In this document: positions 30,101 to 38,072 of the stretch, in pieces
Layout of the letters: every line of letters starts with the position of its first letter
Numbering within the stretch: position 1 is the first letter of the stretch
Source of the DNA: a virus
IMG/VR virus record: IMGVR_UViG_3300021197_000330
Span: 1 to 41,262 of that record
Reading direction: 5' to 3' (one strand)
DNA length: 41,262 nucleotides
Notes under the pieces: generated by a model
What the model was told of the DNA's origin: nothing
The model's database searches: none
The model's input: the letters and a program-made list of their open reading frames with translations, nothing else
Translations under genes and position numbers: made by a program

Positions 30101-30736
30101 CTATCTTATGTAATCTTCAACTGTACTATCTGTAGTCCACCTATTTATTCTATTGACTTCGGTAACTTCACCATCACTGTTTACAGTGTCTGCGTACAAT
30201 GCTTTAAAAGCAGTCATGTTTGATGCTCCATCAATAGCAGTTATTATTGCAGCACAATCAGTTCTGATAGCTGCACAATACGTTGTTACTGCTGAAGGGA
30301 TTGTAGCACTACTGTCCATAGTTACTCTTTGTACTAACCAACCAAATCTTTTAATTAAACCATGTGCTGTTGTTTTAGCTTGATTCTTGGCTATTGTTTT
30401 TAAACCATAATTAATTACTTGGTTTCCATCTAAATCTAATATGTTATTTCCATCTTCGTCAACAGCATTAGAATCTGCTAATGCTTTATCAGTTGTAGTG
30501 TACGCAGTAGTTACTTTTTTACCAGAAGAACTATAAGTGTAAGTAGGGTTAGAAGTTATTTCAAACCTATCATCACCTTGTGTTCCTGCTTCTACTGTAT
30601 AAATACCTATGGCATTGAGTTCATCCCAAGTCCATGCACTAAATATTCTTCGAGAATGTCTTACATCATCTATAACCATATCTTTTGGTCTAGCGATTAT
30701 CTCCTGTATATTTCCATCTGTTATTAAAGCCCACAT
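30101..30736 (-). CDS. Tail fibre-associated virion protein, 211 aa
   Basis: The N-terminal 45 residues (MWALITDGNIQEIIARPKDM and following) resemble the start of phage fibre-attached proteins. A beta and Asp/Thr-rich middle part follows, with DEDGNNILDLDGNQVINYGL. The C-terminal 90 residues are helical, with an LIKRFGWLVQRV patch. This order recalls fibre chaperone or fibre tip proteins, but I have no decisive motif. It lies directly after the SPRY fibre gene. Confidence 0.55.
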   Translation of the reverse strand: MWALITDGNIQEIIARPKDMVIDDVRHSRRIFSAWTWDELNAIGIYTVEAGTQGDDRFEITSNPTYTYSSSGKKVTTAYTTTDKALADSNAVDEDGNNILDLDGNQVINYGLKTIAKNQAKTTAHGLIKRFGWLVQRVTMDSSATIPSAVTTYCAAIRTDCAAIITAIDGASNMTAFKALYADTVNSDGEVTEVNRINRWTTDSTVEDYIR

Positions 30737-30747
30737 ATTTTAATCTC

Positions 30748-32511
30748 CTAAAAAGTATTGTTATATTTAAATGGGACGTCAGCCCATGCCATGTAGATAT
30801 AATCAGCTCCATTAGCATTAATTTTACCATCAGTATTTCTCATTTTCACCCCATTGCTAACAAAGTCTAAATTCACGTTAGTAGGGTCAAATTCTGCATC
30901 AGTAGTATCCCACATTAAAATTTTTTCTCCCATTGCGTTAAAAGTTTCTCTTGCAGAATCTATTACTACCCAATTATCACTACCACTTGTTTTTTTCACT
31001 GCTAAGAGTCTGGGTCTAAAACCTGTATAGATAAATGCACCATCAGCATTACCAGTCCCAGTATAAGAACCGAAGCGTTGCATACCTTCAACATTATGCC
31101 ACGCATAACAAACATAATCAGAGCCACTACTATTTACATGACTAATAGTTCCTATACCTATGGTAGAAGTAGTAGGTTCAGTATCATTAAATCTTGTGCT
31201 ACCTGAATAAGCACCATCATTTGCATCTATTTCAAGATATTTTGTAGCACCTAGTGCACTATGATAGGTTGCCCAAGCCATTCCTGCTCCACCATCTCTA
31301 TTTTTTATTGTAAAAAAATCTGGTTTAGCTGATAGTCCATGTCCTATAGTTGCATTACTTCCTGTTCCTGTATAGGTTATAATCGAAAAGCCACTTTTTG
31401 TGTTTGCTTGTACTGTAGAAGTTATTGAACCATTACTATTACTAGCTGTTGTTCCACCATTAGCTTTCCAACACCAAGCAACATAAGTTCTACCACTATC
31501 ATTTGGTCCACTACCACTTGTTCCAAAAACAAAACCATCATCGTTAAATGCAGTATATATAGGATTAGTATTTCCCATTGAACTATCTGTTTCTTCAGCA
31601 CTTGTAGCATCAGAAAATAAATGTTTACTAATGCCTCTACTAGTATCAGTTAAAAAATTTCTTTGACTACTATTTCTCATTTTAGCCCATACTAAATCTG
31701 GTTTAAAACCTAATCCAGTTATTGTTTGAGCACTTGTTGAACTACCTGTATAAGTAACTATTCCAAATTGTTTAGTAGGATTATCTGTTGCACCATCATC
31801 TCCTGCAGGATCTATGTCAGAGGAAACCGACATATTCGCGGAACATAAAGCCAAGAACGAAGCTGGCGGCGAATACTTGAAGGCTCCGTAACCGTTTCCA
31901 TCTGCATTTCCTGCTGCTGTAACATTTCCATTAAAAGTATCGTCCTGACCTGCGTTAATATGCATATAAGAAGACCCATTATAACTTGCTACCCAAACAG
32001 ACATTTCTGTTCCAGAAGTAAATGTATCTATAGGATTATTACCATTAGCTGGATCTCCACTGCCTGCCCAAGTATTATTTTTGCCGAACCACCATTTACC
32101 AGCATCTATATCTACAGCTATTTGTAATATATCTGTACTTGTCCAACTTACACCACCTGAAGCAGCACTTGCACCAAACTTAACTATTTGACCACTTGTT
32201 CCTACCACTTCTGATTTATTATTTGTATCACTAGAAGCATATTGATAGTTGCTTATGTTTTGAGTAATTGAGATAGAAGATGTTTTACAAATACCTAGTG
32301 TGGGCCATCCTCCAGCTGGATTATTTTCTGCATATACTTCAATATACCACTTACCACTGGTCATACTATGAGTTGAAGTCATAGTAGAAGTACCACCTGT
32401 ATTGCCTCTAAATCTTGTATTACCTTTATCAAGAATAAAGGCTGAATAACTTAAAGATGGGTTTACATTAGCTAAACGATTCCATGTTGCAAAATTTGCG
32501 TTTCCTGCCAT
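30748..32511 (-). CDS. Tail fibre protein with SPRY-like domain and three repeated modules
   Basis: Residues 45-190 form a SPRY-like domain (SGKWYIEVYAENNPAGGWP, later KWWFGKNNTWAGSGDP). After that, three modules of about 90 residues repeat the pattern YTGxGxxxxIxxGLxxKPDF and an SARG or TSRG-like element, as in marine phage fibres. Such domains bind glycans or protein ligands, so this is a candidate receptor-binding protein. It begins with NFATWNRLANVNPS, which in the relatives I remember directly continues the LamG domain of the neighbouring gene. The GGAGG ribosome site is the 3' end of that gene. Confidence 0.8.
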   Translation of the reverse strand: MAGNANFATWNRLANVNPSLSYSAFILDKGNTRFRGNTGGTSTMTSTHSMTSGKWYIEVYAENNPAGGWPTLGICKTSSISITQNISNYQYASSDTNNKSEVVGTSGQIVKFGASAASGGVSWTSTDILQIAVDIDAGKWWFGKNNTWAGSGDPANGNNPIDTFTSGTEMSVWVASYNGSSYMHINAGQDDTFNGNVTAAGNADGNGYGAFKYSPPASFLALCSANMSVSSDIDPAGDDGATDNPTKQFGIVTYTGSSTSAQTITGLGFKPDLVWAKMRNSSQRNFLTDTSRGISKHLFSDATSAEETDSSMGNTNPIYTAFNDDGFVFGTSGSGPNDSGRTYVAWCWKANGGTTASNSNGSITSTVQANTKSGFSIITYTGTGSNATIGHGLSAKPDFFTIKNRDGGAGMAWATYHSALGATKYLEIDANDGAYSGSTRFNDTEPTTSTIGIGTISHVNSSGSDYVCYAWHNVEGMQRFGSYTGTGNADGAFIYTGFRPRLLAVKKTSGSDNWVVIDSARETFNAMGEKILMWDTTDAEFDPTNVNLDFVSNGVKMRNTDGKINANGADYIYMAWADVPFKYNNTF

Positions 32512-32512
32512 A

Positions 32513-33307
32513 TTATCCTCCTGTACCTATGGTCGGTGAGTCAAGAACTTGACGATCTACAGGCATACTAGTTACTGAATAATCATTATTGTTCCCTGAA
32601 CTATCATCTCCAAGTGCAGAGGCATTTTGAAATTTAAGGTATACTCCATTTGTACCAAAGGTTAAACCACTTGGGTCTTTTGGAATCCAAACACCATTTT
32701 TACTTTCACCTAAATCTGTTGGTGCTTGAGCTGTACCATCTATTAATATAAATTCTGCCATATATCCTGCAAAATCTGATGAACTTGAACCATATTTCAT
32801 TATTCCTATTTGATGTTCTGTAGTATTGTTTACTTCTGTTTCATAATTTTGTGCAGCTGAAGATGAGGCATCAGTATCAGTTACTTGTGTACCATTAAAA
32901 TAAAATTTCATTCTATTTCCTGCTGTTGCTTGTGTCATATCAACTGCTAACATATAATGTCCCCAACCAGAAGTATCTCTATACATAGGTGTCCAAATAT
33001 ATTCTGTACCACCACTTGCTCCAATTTGATATTGGTCAGTATTTCTCATTCTTATATTCCAAACAGTAGAACCACCATTATTAGCATCAGCACCAAATGG
33101 CACCATATGATTTCCTGAATGTGTTATTACAGTTCTTTTCCACCAAAAACTTACAGTAAAAGTTCTTCTATTACTTGCACTACTAGGAGTTCTTGTCATA
33201 TAATCTCCTGCATCTTCCTCAAATTTTACTGAATGATTTATCTGATGGTCATAAAATGCTCCACCACCTGCACCAGGATTTTGAAAAAATTCACCTTGTA
33301 CTGGCAT
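32513..33307 (-). CDS. Tail fibre protein with LamG/concanavalin-like domain
   Basis: The protein is one LamG-type jelly roll: SVKFEEDAGDYMTRTP, FTVSFWWKRT, WGHYMLAVDMTQA, MKFYFNGTQV and GYMAEFILIDG. It ends with the common DDSSGNNNDY and VLDSPT signature. LamG domains bind sugars, so host recognition is likely. In homologues I recall, the DSPT signature runs on into NFATLNP and a SPRY domain, whereas here the protein ends with TIGTGG and the SPRY part is a separate gene, two bases away. A GGAG ribosome site precedes ATG 33307. Confidence 0.8.
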   Translation of the reverse strand: MPVQGEFFQNPGAGGGAFYDHQINHSVKFEEDAGDYMTRTPSSASNRRTFTVSFWWKRTVITHSGNHMVPFGADANNGGSTVWNIRMRNTDQYQIGASGGTEYIWTPMYRDTSGWGHYMLAVDMTQATAGNRMKFYFNGTQVTDTDASSSAAQNYETEVNNTTEHQIGIMKYGSSSSDFAGYMAEFILIDGTAQAPTDLGESKNGVWIPKDPSGLTFGTNGVYLKFQNASALGDDSSGNNNDYSVTSMPVDRQVLDSPTIGTGG

Positions 33308-33319
33308 TACTTATGTCTC

Positions 33320-34261
33320 CTATGCAAACGCAAGTTGTGGTGCTCCAAGCTGAATACTTGAGGCAGCTTTGACAAAATATGGTATGACATCGACTGCATT
33401 AGCAGCAGTTGATATAGTTAAACCAGCACCAGCAGCTGTTTCATAATCTGTACCTAGACTTAATGTACGACTTCCAGTACCATCTTGTACAAATACTATA
33501 ATACCAGATTGTCCAACAGATTCTGTACTTGGATTTACTAATGTAACATTACCTGTTGCTGTGAGAACAAAGTTTTGATAAGTGTCAAAATCTAATGTAA
33601 CATTACCAGTTTGAGAACCAGCAGTTTGTGTGCTACCTCTTAGTGCTTTAGTAAAAGTTGTGTTTGCATTTGATGCTACAATATTTGCACCAGATAAACT
33701 TGTTGAACCAGTACCACCACCAGCTAATGGTAGGACACCGTACTCAACTGCACTTCCACCACTGTTTACTTTTAATGGTAGGTTAGCAGCTCCTATTGCA
33801 GCTAAACCAGTACCCCCTTGAGTAGTAGGAAGTAATCCACCTAAACTATCTAAAGATACCTCTACAATATTAGTTCCATCAGCATATGCAAAATATATTT
33901 TTGCTTGGTCGGTTACAAAACCAGAACCACTTGCTGTTTTTATTGTTAAGTTTGTAGGATTAGTTACTGCTGTTATATCAAAAATATACATTTTTTCTAT
34001 ACTGTCTGGCACTGTAACTACAGTAGCTCCTGATAGGGTAACAGAAGCTACCTTTATAACCATATTTCTTGCATTAGATATAGTTGCGTTTGACATAGCT
34101 AAAGCAACAGTTGCTCCACTACTAACACTTACTTGTTCAAAGCCACCTATTGCTTGTTGTACTAAATTTAAATTTGTATTTGTTTTTGTTCCCCATGTAC
34201 CAGCGTTTTCACCAGTAGCCATGAGTTCCAGTTTTAAATCTGATGAGTATGTTGATGCCAT
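33320..34261 (-). CDS. Tail fibre / virion protein, 313 aa
   Basis: The start MASTYSSDLKLELMATGENA followed by GTWGTKTNTNLNLVQQAI is typical of a marine phage fibre protein family. The rest is a beta-rich repeat protein with PLAGGGTGSTSLSGAN and TQGGTGLAAIGAANLP, GGTG motifs common in fibre shafts. There is no enzyme motif. It sits among the fibre genes, 12 nt before the LamG gene, with a GGA-containing ribosome site. Confidence 0.75.
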   Translation of the reverse strand: MASTYSSDLKLELMATGENAGTWGTKTNTNLNLVQQAIGGFEQVSVSSGATVALAMSNATISNARNMVIKVASVTLSGATVVTVPDSIEKMYIFDITAVTNPTNLTIKTASGSGFVTDQAKIYFAYADGTNIVEVSLDSLGGLLPTTQGGTGLAAIGAANLPLKVNSGGSAVEYGVLPLAGGGTGSTSLSGANIVASNANTTFTKALRGSTQTAGSQTGNVTLDFDTYQNFVLTATGNVTLVNPSTESVGQSGIIVFVQDGTGSRTLSLGTDYETAAGAGLTISTAANAVDVIPYFVKAASSIQLGAPQLAFA

Positions 34262-34275
34262 ATTTTATTCCTTTA

Positions 34276-35382
34276 TTATGCCGCTGTTGTTATCTCGGTC
34301 CACGTTGTTTGTGCACCTGTATTTATTTCTGACCACGCTATTATTATTACACTTCCTACGTTGCTCGTCAATACTACACCTGTTACGTCATCTACTAAAC
34401 AAGTGCCTGTTATTTCTGTTGGACTGCCAACAGCACTTGTTAAAGAAACACCAGTTACATCATATCCTGAAATAGGTGTAATAGAACCTACTGCTGATGT
34501 TGTTGCTACACCAGTTACAGAAGTAGTTCCTGTTATAGATAAAGTTATACTTCCAATTGCACTTGTCGCTGATACTCCTGTTACAGGTACATTTAATTTA
34601 GGAGCAATAACAACGTCATTTGTTCTTGCTGTTCCTTCTACTCCTGTTGGAACAACAGTTACATCACCTTCAAAATCAACTGTACCAGCACTACTTAATA
34701 AAGGTAATCCTGTTTGAGCAATTTCTACACCTTGTGTTGTTGTTACATCCTCAGTATTAGATTGTAAGCCCATACCTGAAGCATTAATAATTACAGTATG
34801 TGACACACTTGCTACTGCTGTTCCTATTGCAGAGGTTGCACTTACTCCTGTTGGTATGACAGAATATACACCATCCCAAACTCTATTACCCCAAGTTCCT
34901 CGACCCCAACCTTCTCCTATTTCTGCATCAATAGTTACAGAACCTATAGCAGTTGTTGAAGAAACACCAGTTACAGCAAAACCTATACTATTTTGAGCTC
35001 CCCAACTACCTTCATCCCAAGATAATAAACCCCATGTAGTAGCTGCTTCGGTATTAGCTGTGCCACCCATACCAGAATGATTAGTACAGTAGTAATAAAG
35101 AACTGGAGCAGAAGATGCGACTTGTATAGTAGTTTTAGCACCAGCATTACCAGGGGTGCCACTTGTAGTTACGCCAGTAGTGTACTCACTTCCACTATTA
35201 TGAGTACCATCTGAAGTAGTAGAAAACCTAAGAGGATGTCCACTATTAGAGCTATCAGCTTGGTCAAATACATAAGTACCCCCTTCAGCTAATACAACGG
35301 TAGCTTGTTGAGCACCGTCTAAAAAATACTTATTTCCAGAACCTGGATTGGATACCGTAACTGTAATTGTTCTAGTAGTCAC
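34276..35382 (-). CDS. Virion protein with cupredoxin-like domain and VTGVSxTSAVGS repeats
   Basis: Residues 1-108 look like a cupredoxin domain: FLDGAQQATVVLAEGGTYVF, H49 in SGHPLRF, then YYYC99TNH102SGM105GG. The C-x2-H-x2-M spacing equals that of the type 1 copper site of amicyanin, and His49 would be the fourth ligand. From about residue 137, seven degenerate repeats of VTGVSATSAIGS (16 to 40 residues apart) form the second part, with W-G-x-G-T-W-G elements between. Copper binding is inferred from the ligand set. The start is GTG 35382, chosen from GGAG 9 nt upstream; no ATG is near. Confidence 0.75.
   Translation of the reverse strand: MTTRTITVTVSNPGSGNKYFLDGAQQATVVLAEGGTYVFDQADSSNSGHPLRFSTTSDGTHNSGSEYTTGVTTSGTPGNAGAKTTIQVASSAPVLYYYCTNHSGMGGTANTEAATTWGLLSWDEGSWGAQNSIGFAVTGVSSTTAIGSVTIDAEIGEGWGRGTWGNRVWDGVYSVIPTGVSATSAIGTAVASVSHTVIINASGMGLQSNTEDVTTTQGVEIAQTGLPLLSSAGTVDFEGDVTVVPTGVEGTARTNDVVIAPKLNVPVTGVSATSAIGSITLSITGTTSVTGVATTSAVGSITPISGYDVTGVSLTSAVGSPTEITGTCLVDDVTGVVLTSNVGSVIIIAWSEINTGAQTTWTEITTAA
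34326..34974 (-). repeat. Seven VTGVSxTSAxGS protein repeats
   Basis: The repeats read VTGVSSTTAIGS, PTGVSATSAIGT, PTGVEGTARTND, VTGVSATSAIGS, VTGVATTSAVGS, VTGVSLTSAVGS and VTGVVLTSNVGS. A related unit, LTSVSASSAVGG, closes the separate 125-residue protein at 36496-36873. Confidence 0.8.
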
Positions 35383-35401
35383 CGAACCAAGCTCCTTTTA
35401 T

Positions 35402-35833
35402 TTAAGCTATTCTTAAAATAGCATTTGATGCGTCATCAGTTGGAAACTGTATTGTAAATGTACCTGAAGTAGCTGTTTTATCTCCACCAAAATCTAAAAC
35501 TGCAACTGCTGGATCACCAGAAGCTGTGTCGTTATAAATTAAAGCACCTCTTGCTGTAAGTGAAACACCTACAAAAGATAAATCAGCAAAATCCACAACA
35601 GCAGTATCTGTACTCAAAGCTGGAGTTACATTTACTAATGCTTTACCACCAGCTGGATAACCAGATGATGAAACTTGATTGTCTGTTGTGAAAGAAGTTG
35701 TTGATTTACCAAGAGTTGCACTTGATGTATACATACTTAATTTAAAACTATTTCCACCGTTTGTAAAATTATGTACGCCTTTTAAAACATCTGTTTTAAA
35801 TACGTTACATACCACACTTGTTGTTATTGCCAT
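35402..35833 (-). CDS. Small beta-rich virion protein, 143 aa
   Basis: The protein has a short helix-rich start (VVCNVFKTDVLKGVHNF) followed by beta strands and Gly/Thr-rich loops (STDTAVVDFADLSFVGVSLT, TSGTFTIQFPTDDASNAILR). It closely resembles small marine phage structural proteins near the adaptor genes. I infer a tail or decoration role from composition and place only. Confidence 0.65.
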   Translation of the reverse strand: MAITTSVVCNVFKTDVLKGVHNFTNGGNSFKLSMYTSSATLGKSTTSFTTDNQVSSSGYPAGGKALVNVTPALSTDTAVVDFADLSFVGVSLTARGALIYNDTASGDPAVAVLDFGGDKTATSGTFTIQFPTDDASNAILRIA

Positions 35834-35845
35834 ATTATTTTTCTC

Positions 35846-36499
35846 CTAATTTTGTGGTGATGGTGATTGCACAGGAACCCTCATCACACCATTATCATAT
35901 TCAGAACGCCTACGTCTTCCACTTTGTGCTAACATAAACGCCTCCGTACTTTCATTATACTTGTCTTGATACAGTTTGTACATATCCAATGGGCCTTTTA
36001 AATAACTAAAACATTCAACTAGCACTCCGTATAATAATAAATTTTCTTGATGTTTAGATAAAAAAGTATCTGTTGTTGCGTTAAAATGATCTGGGTCTTT
36101 AATATAATTTAATTGTATCTCATATGCTTGATCTGGCACTGGTGCAAAAACAATATTTTTATCATCCCAATTAGCAAAGTATTTTGGTAGACCAGTTGCA
36201 TCGGTAGGATTATATTCAGCCATAAAAGAAGTATCTCTTTTTTCTAAAAAATCTCTAGTACTACTACTTATTACTTGAACAGAACGTATAACTATACAAT
36301 CATCTGGAACATTTAAATATCTTTGTGTTCCTGTTACAGCAGTAACGTATTTACGTATGTCATCGTAATCAACTTTACCAGCAATGTCTAATTCAGTATT
36401 TCTAATAAACTCATCCAATATAGTATCTGTAAGAACATTAGAATCTACTTCTGTGTATGATCGAACTTGTGTTAAAAAACTTGTATATGTTATACTCAT
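35846..36499 (-). CDS. Head-tail adaptor protein (SU10-adaptor-like)
   Basis: The helical N-terminus (TDTILDEFIRNTELDIAGKV) and the beta part with RYLNVPDDCIVIRSVQV, then LPKYFANWDDKNIVFAPVPD and YEIQLNYIKDPDHF, match the phage adaptor family seen between portal and tail in podoviruses. A helix (LLYGVLVECFSYLKGP) that packs against the portal and a basic C-terminal tail close it. At 217 residues it has the expected length. It overlaps the preceding gene by ATGA. Confidence 0.75.
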   Translation of the reverse strand: MSITYTSFLTQVRSYTEVDSNVLTDTILDEFIRNTELDIAGKVDYDDIRKYVTAVTGTQRYLNVPDDCIVIRSVQVISSSTRDFLEKRDTSFMAEYNPTDATGLPKYFANWDDKNIVFAPVPDQAYEIQLNYIKDPDHFNATTDTFLSKHQENLLLYGVLVECFSYLKGPLDMYKLYQDKYNESTEAFMLAQSGRRRRSEYDNGVMRVPVQSPSPQN

Positions 36500-36873
36500 G
36501 ATATTACTATGGTTACTCCCCCTACCGCAGAAGATGCTGAAACTGATGTAAGCTTATGTCCTAAAATATCATTGCTTTGTTCTACTGTCATACTTGCTCC
36601 ACCTGTTATACCACTATCGCCAACCTCAGCAAAAAACCCATTGCTTATATATAGGAGAAATTCTTGATTAGGGTTTTTATGTTGAGGTCTAGCGTTTGCT
36701 AAAGCAATACCATCTGCTTTTATATGTTTTCTTTTTATCTGAGGTTGTTTAGCCTCAAACTCAGAACGATGAACAAAAGAGCCATTCCATTCTTTAACCA
36801 TTTCTTGATAAGGAAAAGCCATACCCGACCTATCTGAAATTGCTTTTGCATATTTACCTCTTGCATACGCCAT
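36496..36873 (-). CDS. Virion protein, 125 aa, between two adaptor genes
   Basis: The first 60 residues (MAYARGKYAKAISDRSGMAF, then EFEAKQPQIKRKHIKADG) match small basic proteins that accompany the adaptors in marine podoviruses. The C-terminal part ends with LTSVSASSAVGGVTIVIS, a single copy of the repeat found seven times in the cupredoxin-domain protein. This suggests that both carry the same small structural module. It starts in a TAATG junction. Confidence 0.65.
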   Translation of the reverse strand: MAYARGKYAKAISDRSGMAFPYQEMVKEWNGSFVHRSEFEAKQPQIKRKHIKADGIALANARPQHKNPNQEFLLYISNGFFAEVGDSGITGGASMTVEQSNDILGHKLTSVSASSAVGGVTIVIS

Positions 36874-37562
36874 TATGCACCTTGTGGGTAATAGTTTTGT
36901 GGAGATATATAAACAGAAGTTCTTTGACCATCTTCTGTTAAAGCTCTATTTAACTCATCTTCATACAACATCTTATTTTGTTGCACTAATTGAGGAGCTC
37001 TTTTTAAACTCAAGTAGTAGGCAAGACCAGCCACCATACATGGAATGAATCTAAACACCACGTCAGCTTGATTAGTATAGTTGCCTGCATCTTCAATCCT
37101 TTTTAAATAATAATATTTTAAATATGTATACGTACTAGCATCTGGTGCTTGGTATAAATTTATTTTTGGCACAGTTTGTCTATCAACATAATATTGACTA
37201 GGTTGACCAGTAGAGCCTTTATTAGGTAAAGCAGCATACTCACTTCTACTTATTTTTGTTAATGATACATCGTTTGTAGAAGATGTTGTACTAGTGGTTG
37301 TACTAACGTAAGCTTCTAAAATATCGTTAGCATTAGTTGGAGCATCGTAAGTAGCCGTACCTGCTGTAAGCTGTTGTTCTTTTAATTCTACTTTCCAAAG
37401 ATGTATACCTCTGTTACCCCATTCTGAAAAAAGTATATTTAAACTTCTTCTAGCTGATTTTAAATCATAACCAGAGTTAGTTCTTACACCACATCTTTCG
37501 TAAGATTCTTCAATAATCTCATCTATGTCTAGGTTAAAGGAAGTTGAACCAGAAGTAGCCAT
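36873..37562 (-). CDS. Second adaptor/tail-tube-type protein, 229 aa
   Basis: The N-terminal helices (IDEIIEESYERCGVRTNSGY, DLKSARRSLNILFSEWGNRG) are the classic start of tail tubular protein A or adaptor proteins, followed by W-KVELKEQQLTAG-ATYDAP. The C-terminal half has YLKYYYLKRIED and a helix pair with MVAGLAYYLSLKRAP. In the family it forms the ring below the portal. Two adaptor-type genes in the same block suggest a two-layer connector. GGAG lies 11 nt before the ATG. Confidence 0.75.
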   Translation of the reverse strand: MATSGSTSFNLDIDEIIEESYERCGVRTNSGYDLKSARRSLNILFSEWGNRGIHLWKVELKEQQLTAGTATYDAPTNANDILEAYVSTTTSTTSSTNDVSLTKISRSEYAALPNKGSTGQPSQYYVDRQTVPKINLYQAPDASTYTYLKYYYLKRIEDAGNYTNQADVVFRFIPCMVAGLAYYLSLKRAPQLVQQNKMLYEDELNRALTEDGQRTSVYISPQNYYPQGA

Positions 37563-37563
37563 T

Positions 37564-38064
37564 TTAGCTTACTCCGTTAAACTTAGTACCTTGTATAGCT
37601 ATACCACCACCTCTAGAAAAACCCTCTCTTTTTAATTTAAGGTCGTTAGAAGTAATTGTGCGGTCTCCATCAACATCAATTTCAGAAGATTGTTTAGGAG
37701 TTAAACCACCCTTTTGAAAGGGTAAAGTATAAGAAGCACCAACTTTAAAACCTGATTTCTTTTCCGAACCAAAATTGTTTTTATCTTTTGTTTTAAAAAA
37801 TTCTGCACCAAAACCACCTCGATTGTTATCAAATTTTTTTGTAATATTTAAACTAGCACCTTTTCTTGATGCTTCTTGACTACCAGAAGTTTGTTTTTGT
37901 TTACCTATTTCACCTACAACATCTAAACCTAATATTTTTTTACCCACTGAAAGTTTTTTAGACTTTCTTACAACACCAGATTCTGTTTTTTCTTCACTTA
38001 CTTCTGGTTTAACAACAGTTCCTTTCTTTGGTAGTAATAATCTACTTGTATATTCATCAGCCAT
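37564..38064 (-). CDS. Hypothetical protein with EF-hand-like loop, 166 aa
   Basis: The first 70 residues are Lys/Ser-rich and probably disordered. Residues 70-117 alternate like beta hairpins (GGFGAEFFKTKD, GFKVGASYTLPF). Near the C-terminus, D130-V-D132-G-D134-R-T-I137-T-S-N-D141 has the spacing of a calcium loop as in EF-hand and dockerin proteins. The remaining tail is Gly-rich. I recognise no named family. It lies between adaptor and LysM genes and is presumably a virion protein. Confidence 0.6.
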   Translation of the reverse strand: MADEYTSRLLLPKKGTVVKPEVSEEKTESGVVRKSKKLSVGKKILGLDVVGEIGKQKQTSGSQEASRKGASLNITKKFDNNRGGFGAEFFKTKDKNNFGSEKKSGFKVGASYTLPFQKGGLTPKQSSEIDVDGDRTITSNDLKLKREGFSRGGGIAIQGTKFNGVS

Positions 38065-38072
38065 AAAAACTC

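Noticed and set aside
33630-34717. Plus-strand Pro/Val-rich open frames opposite the fibre genes
   Set aside because: They are antisense shadows of Gly/Thr/Ala-rich repeat genes and have no ribosome sites.
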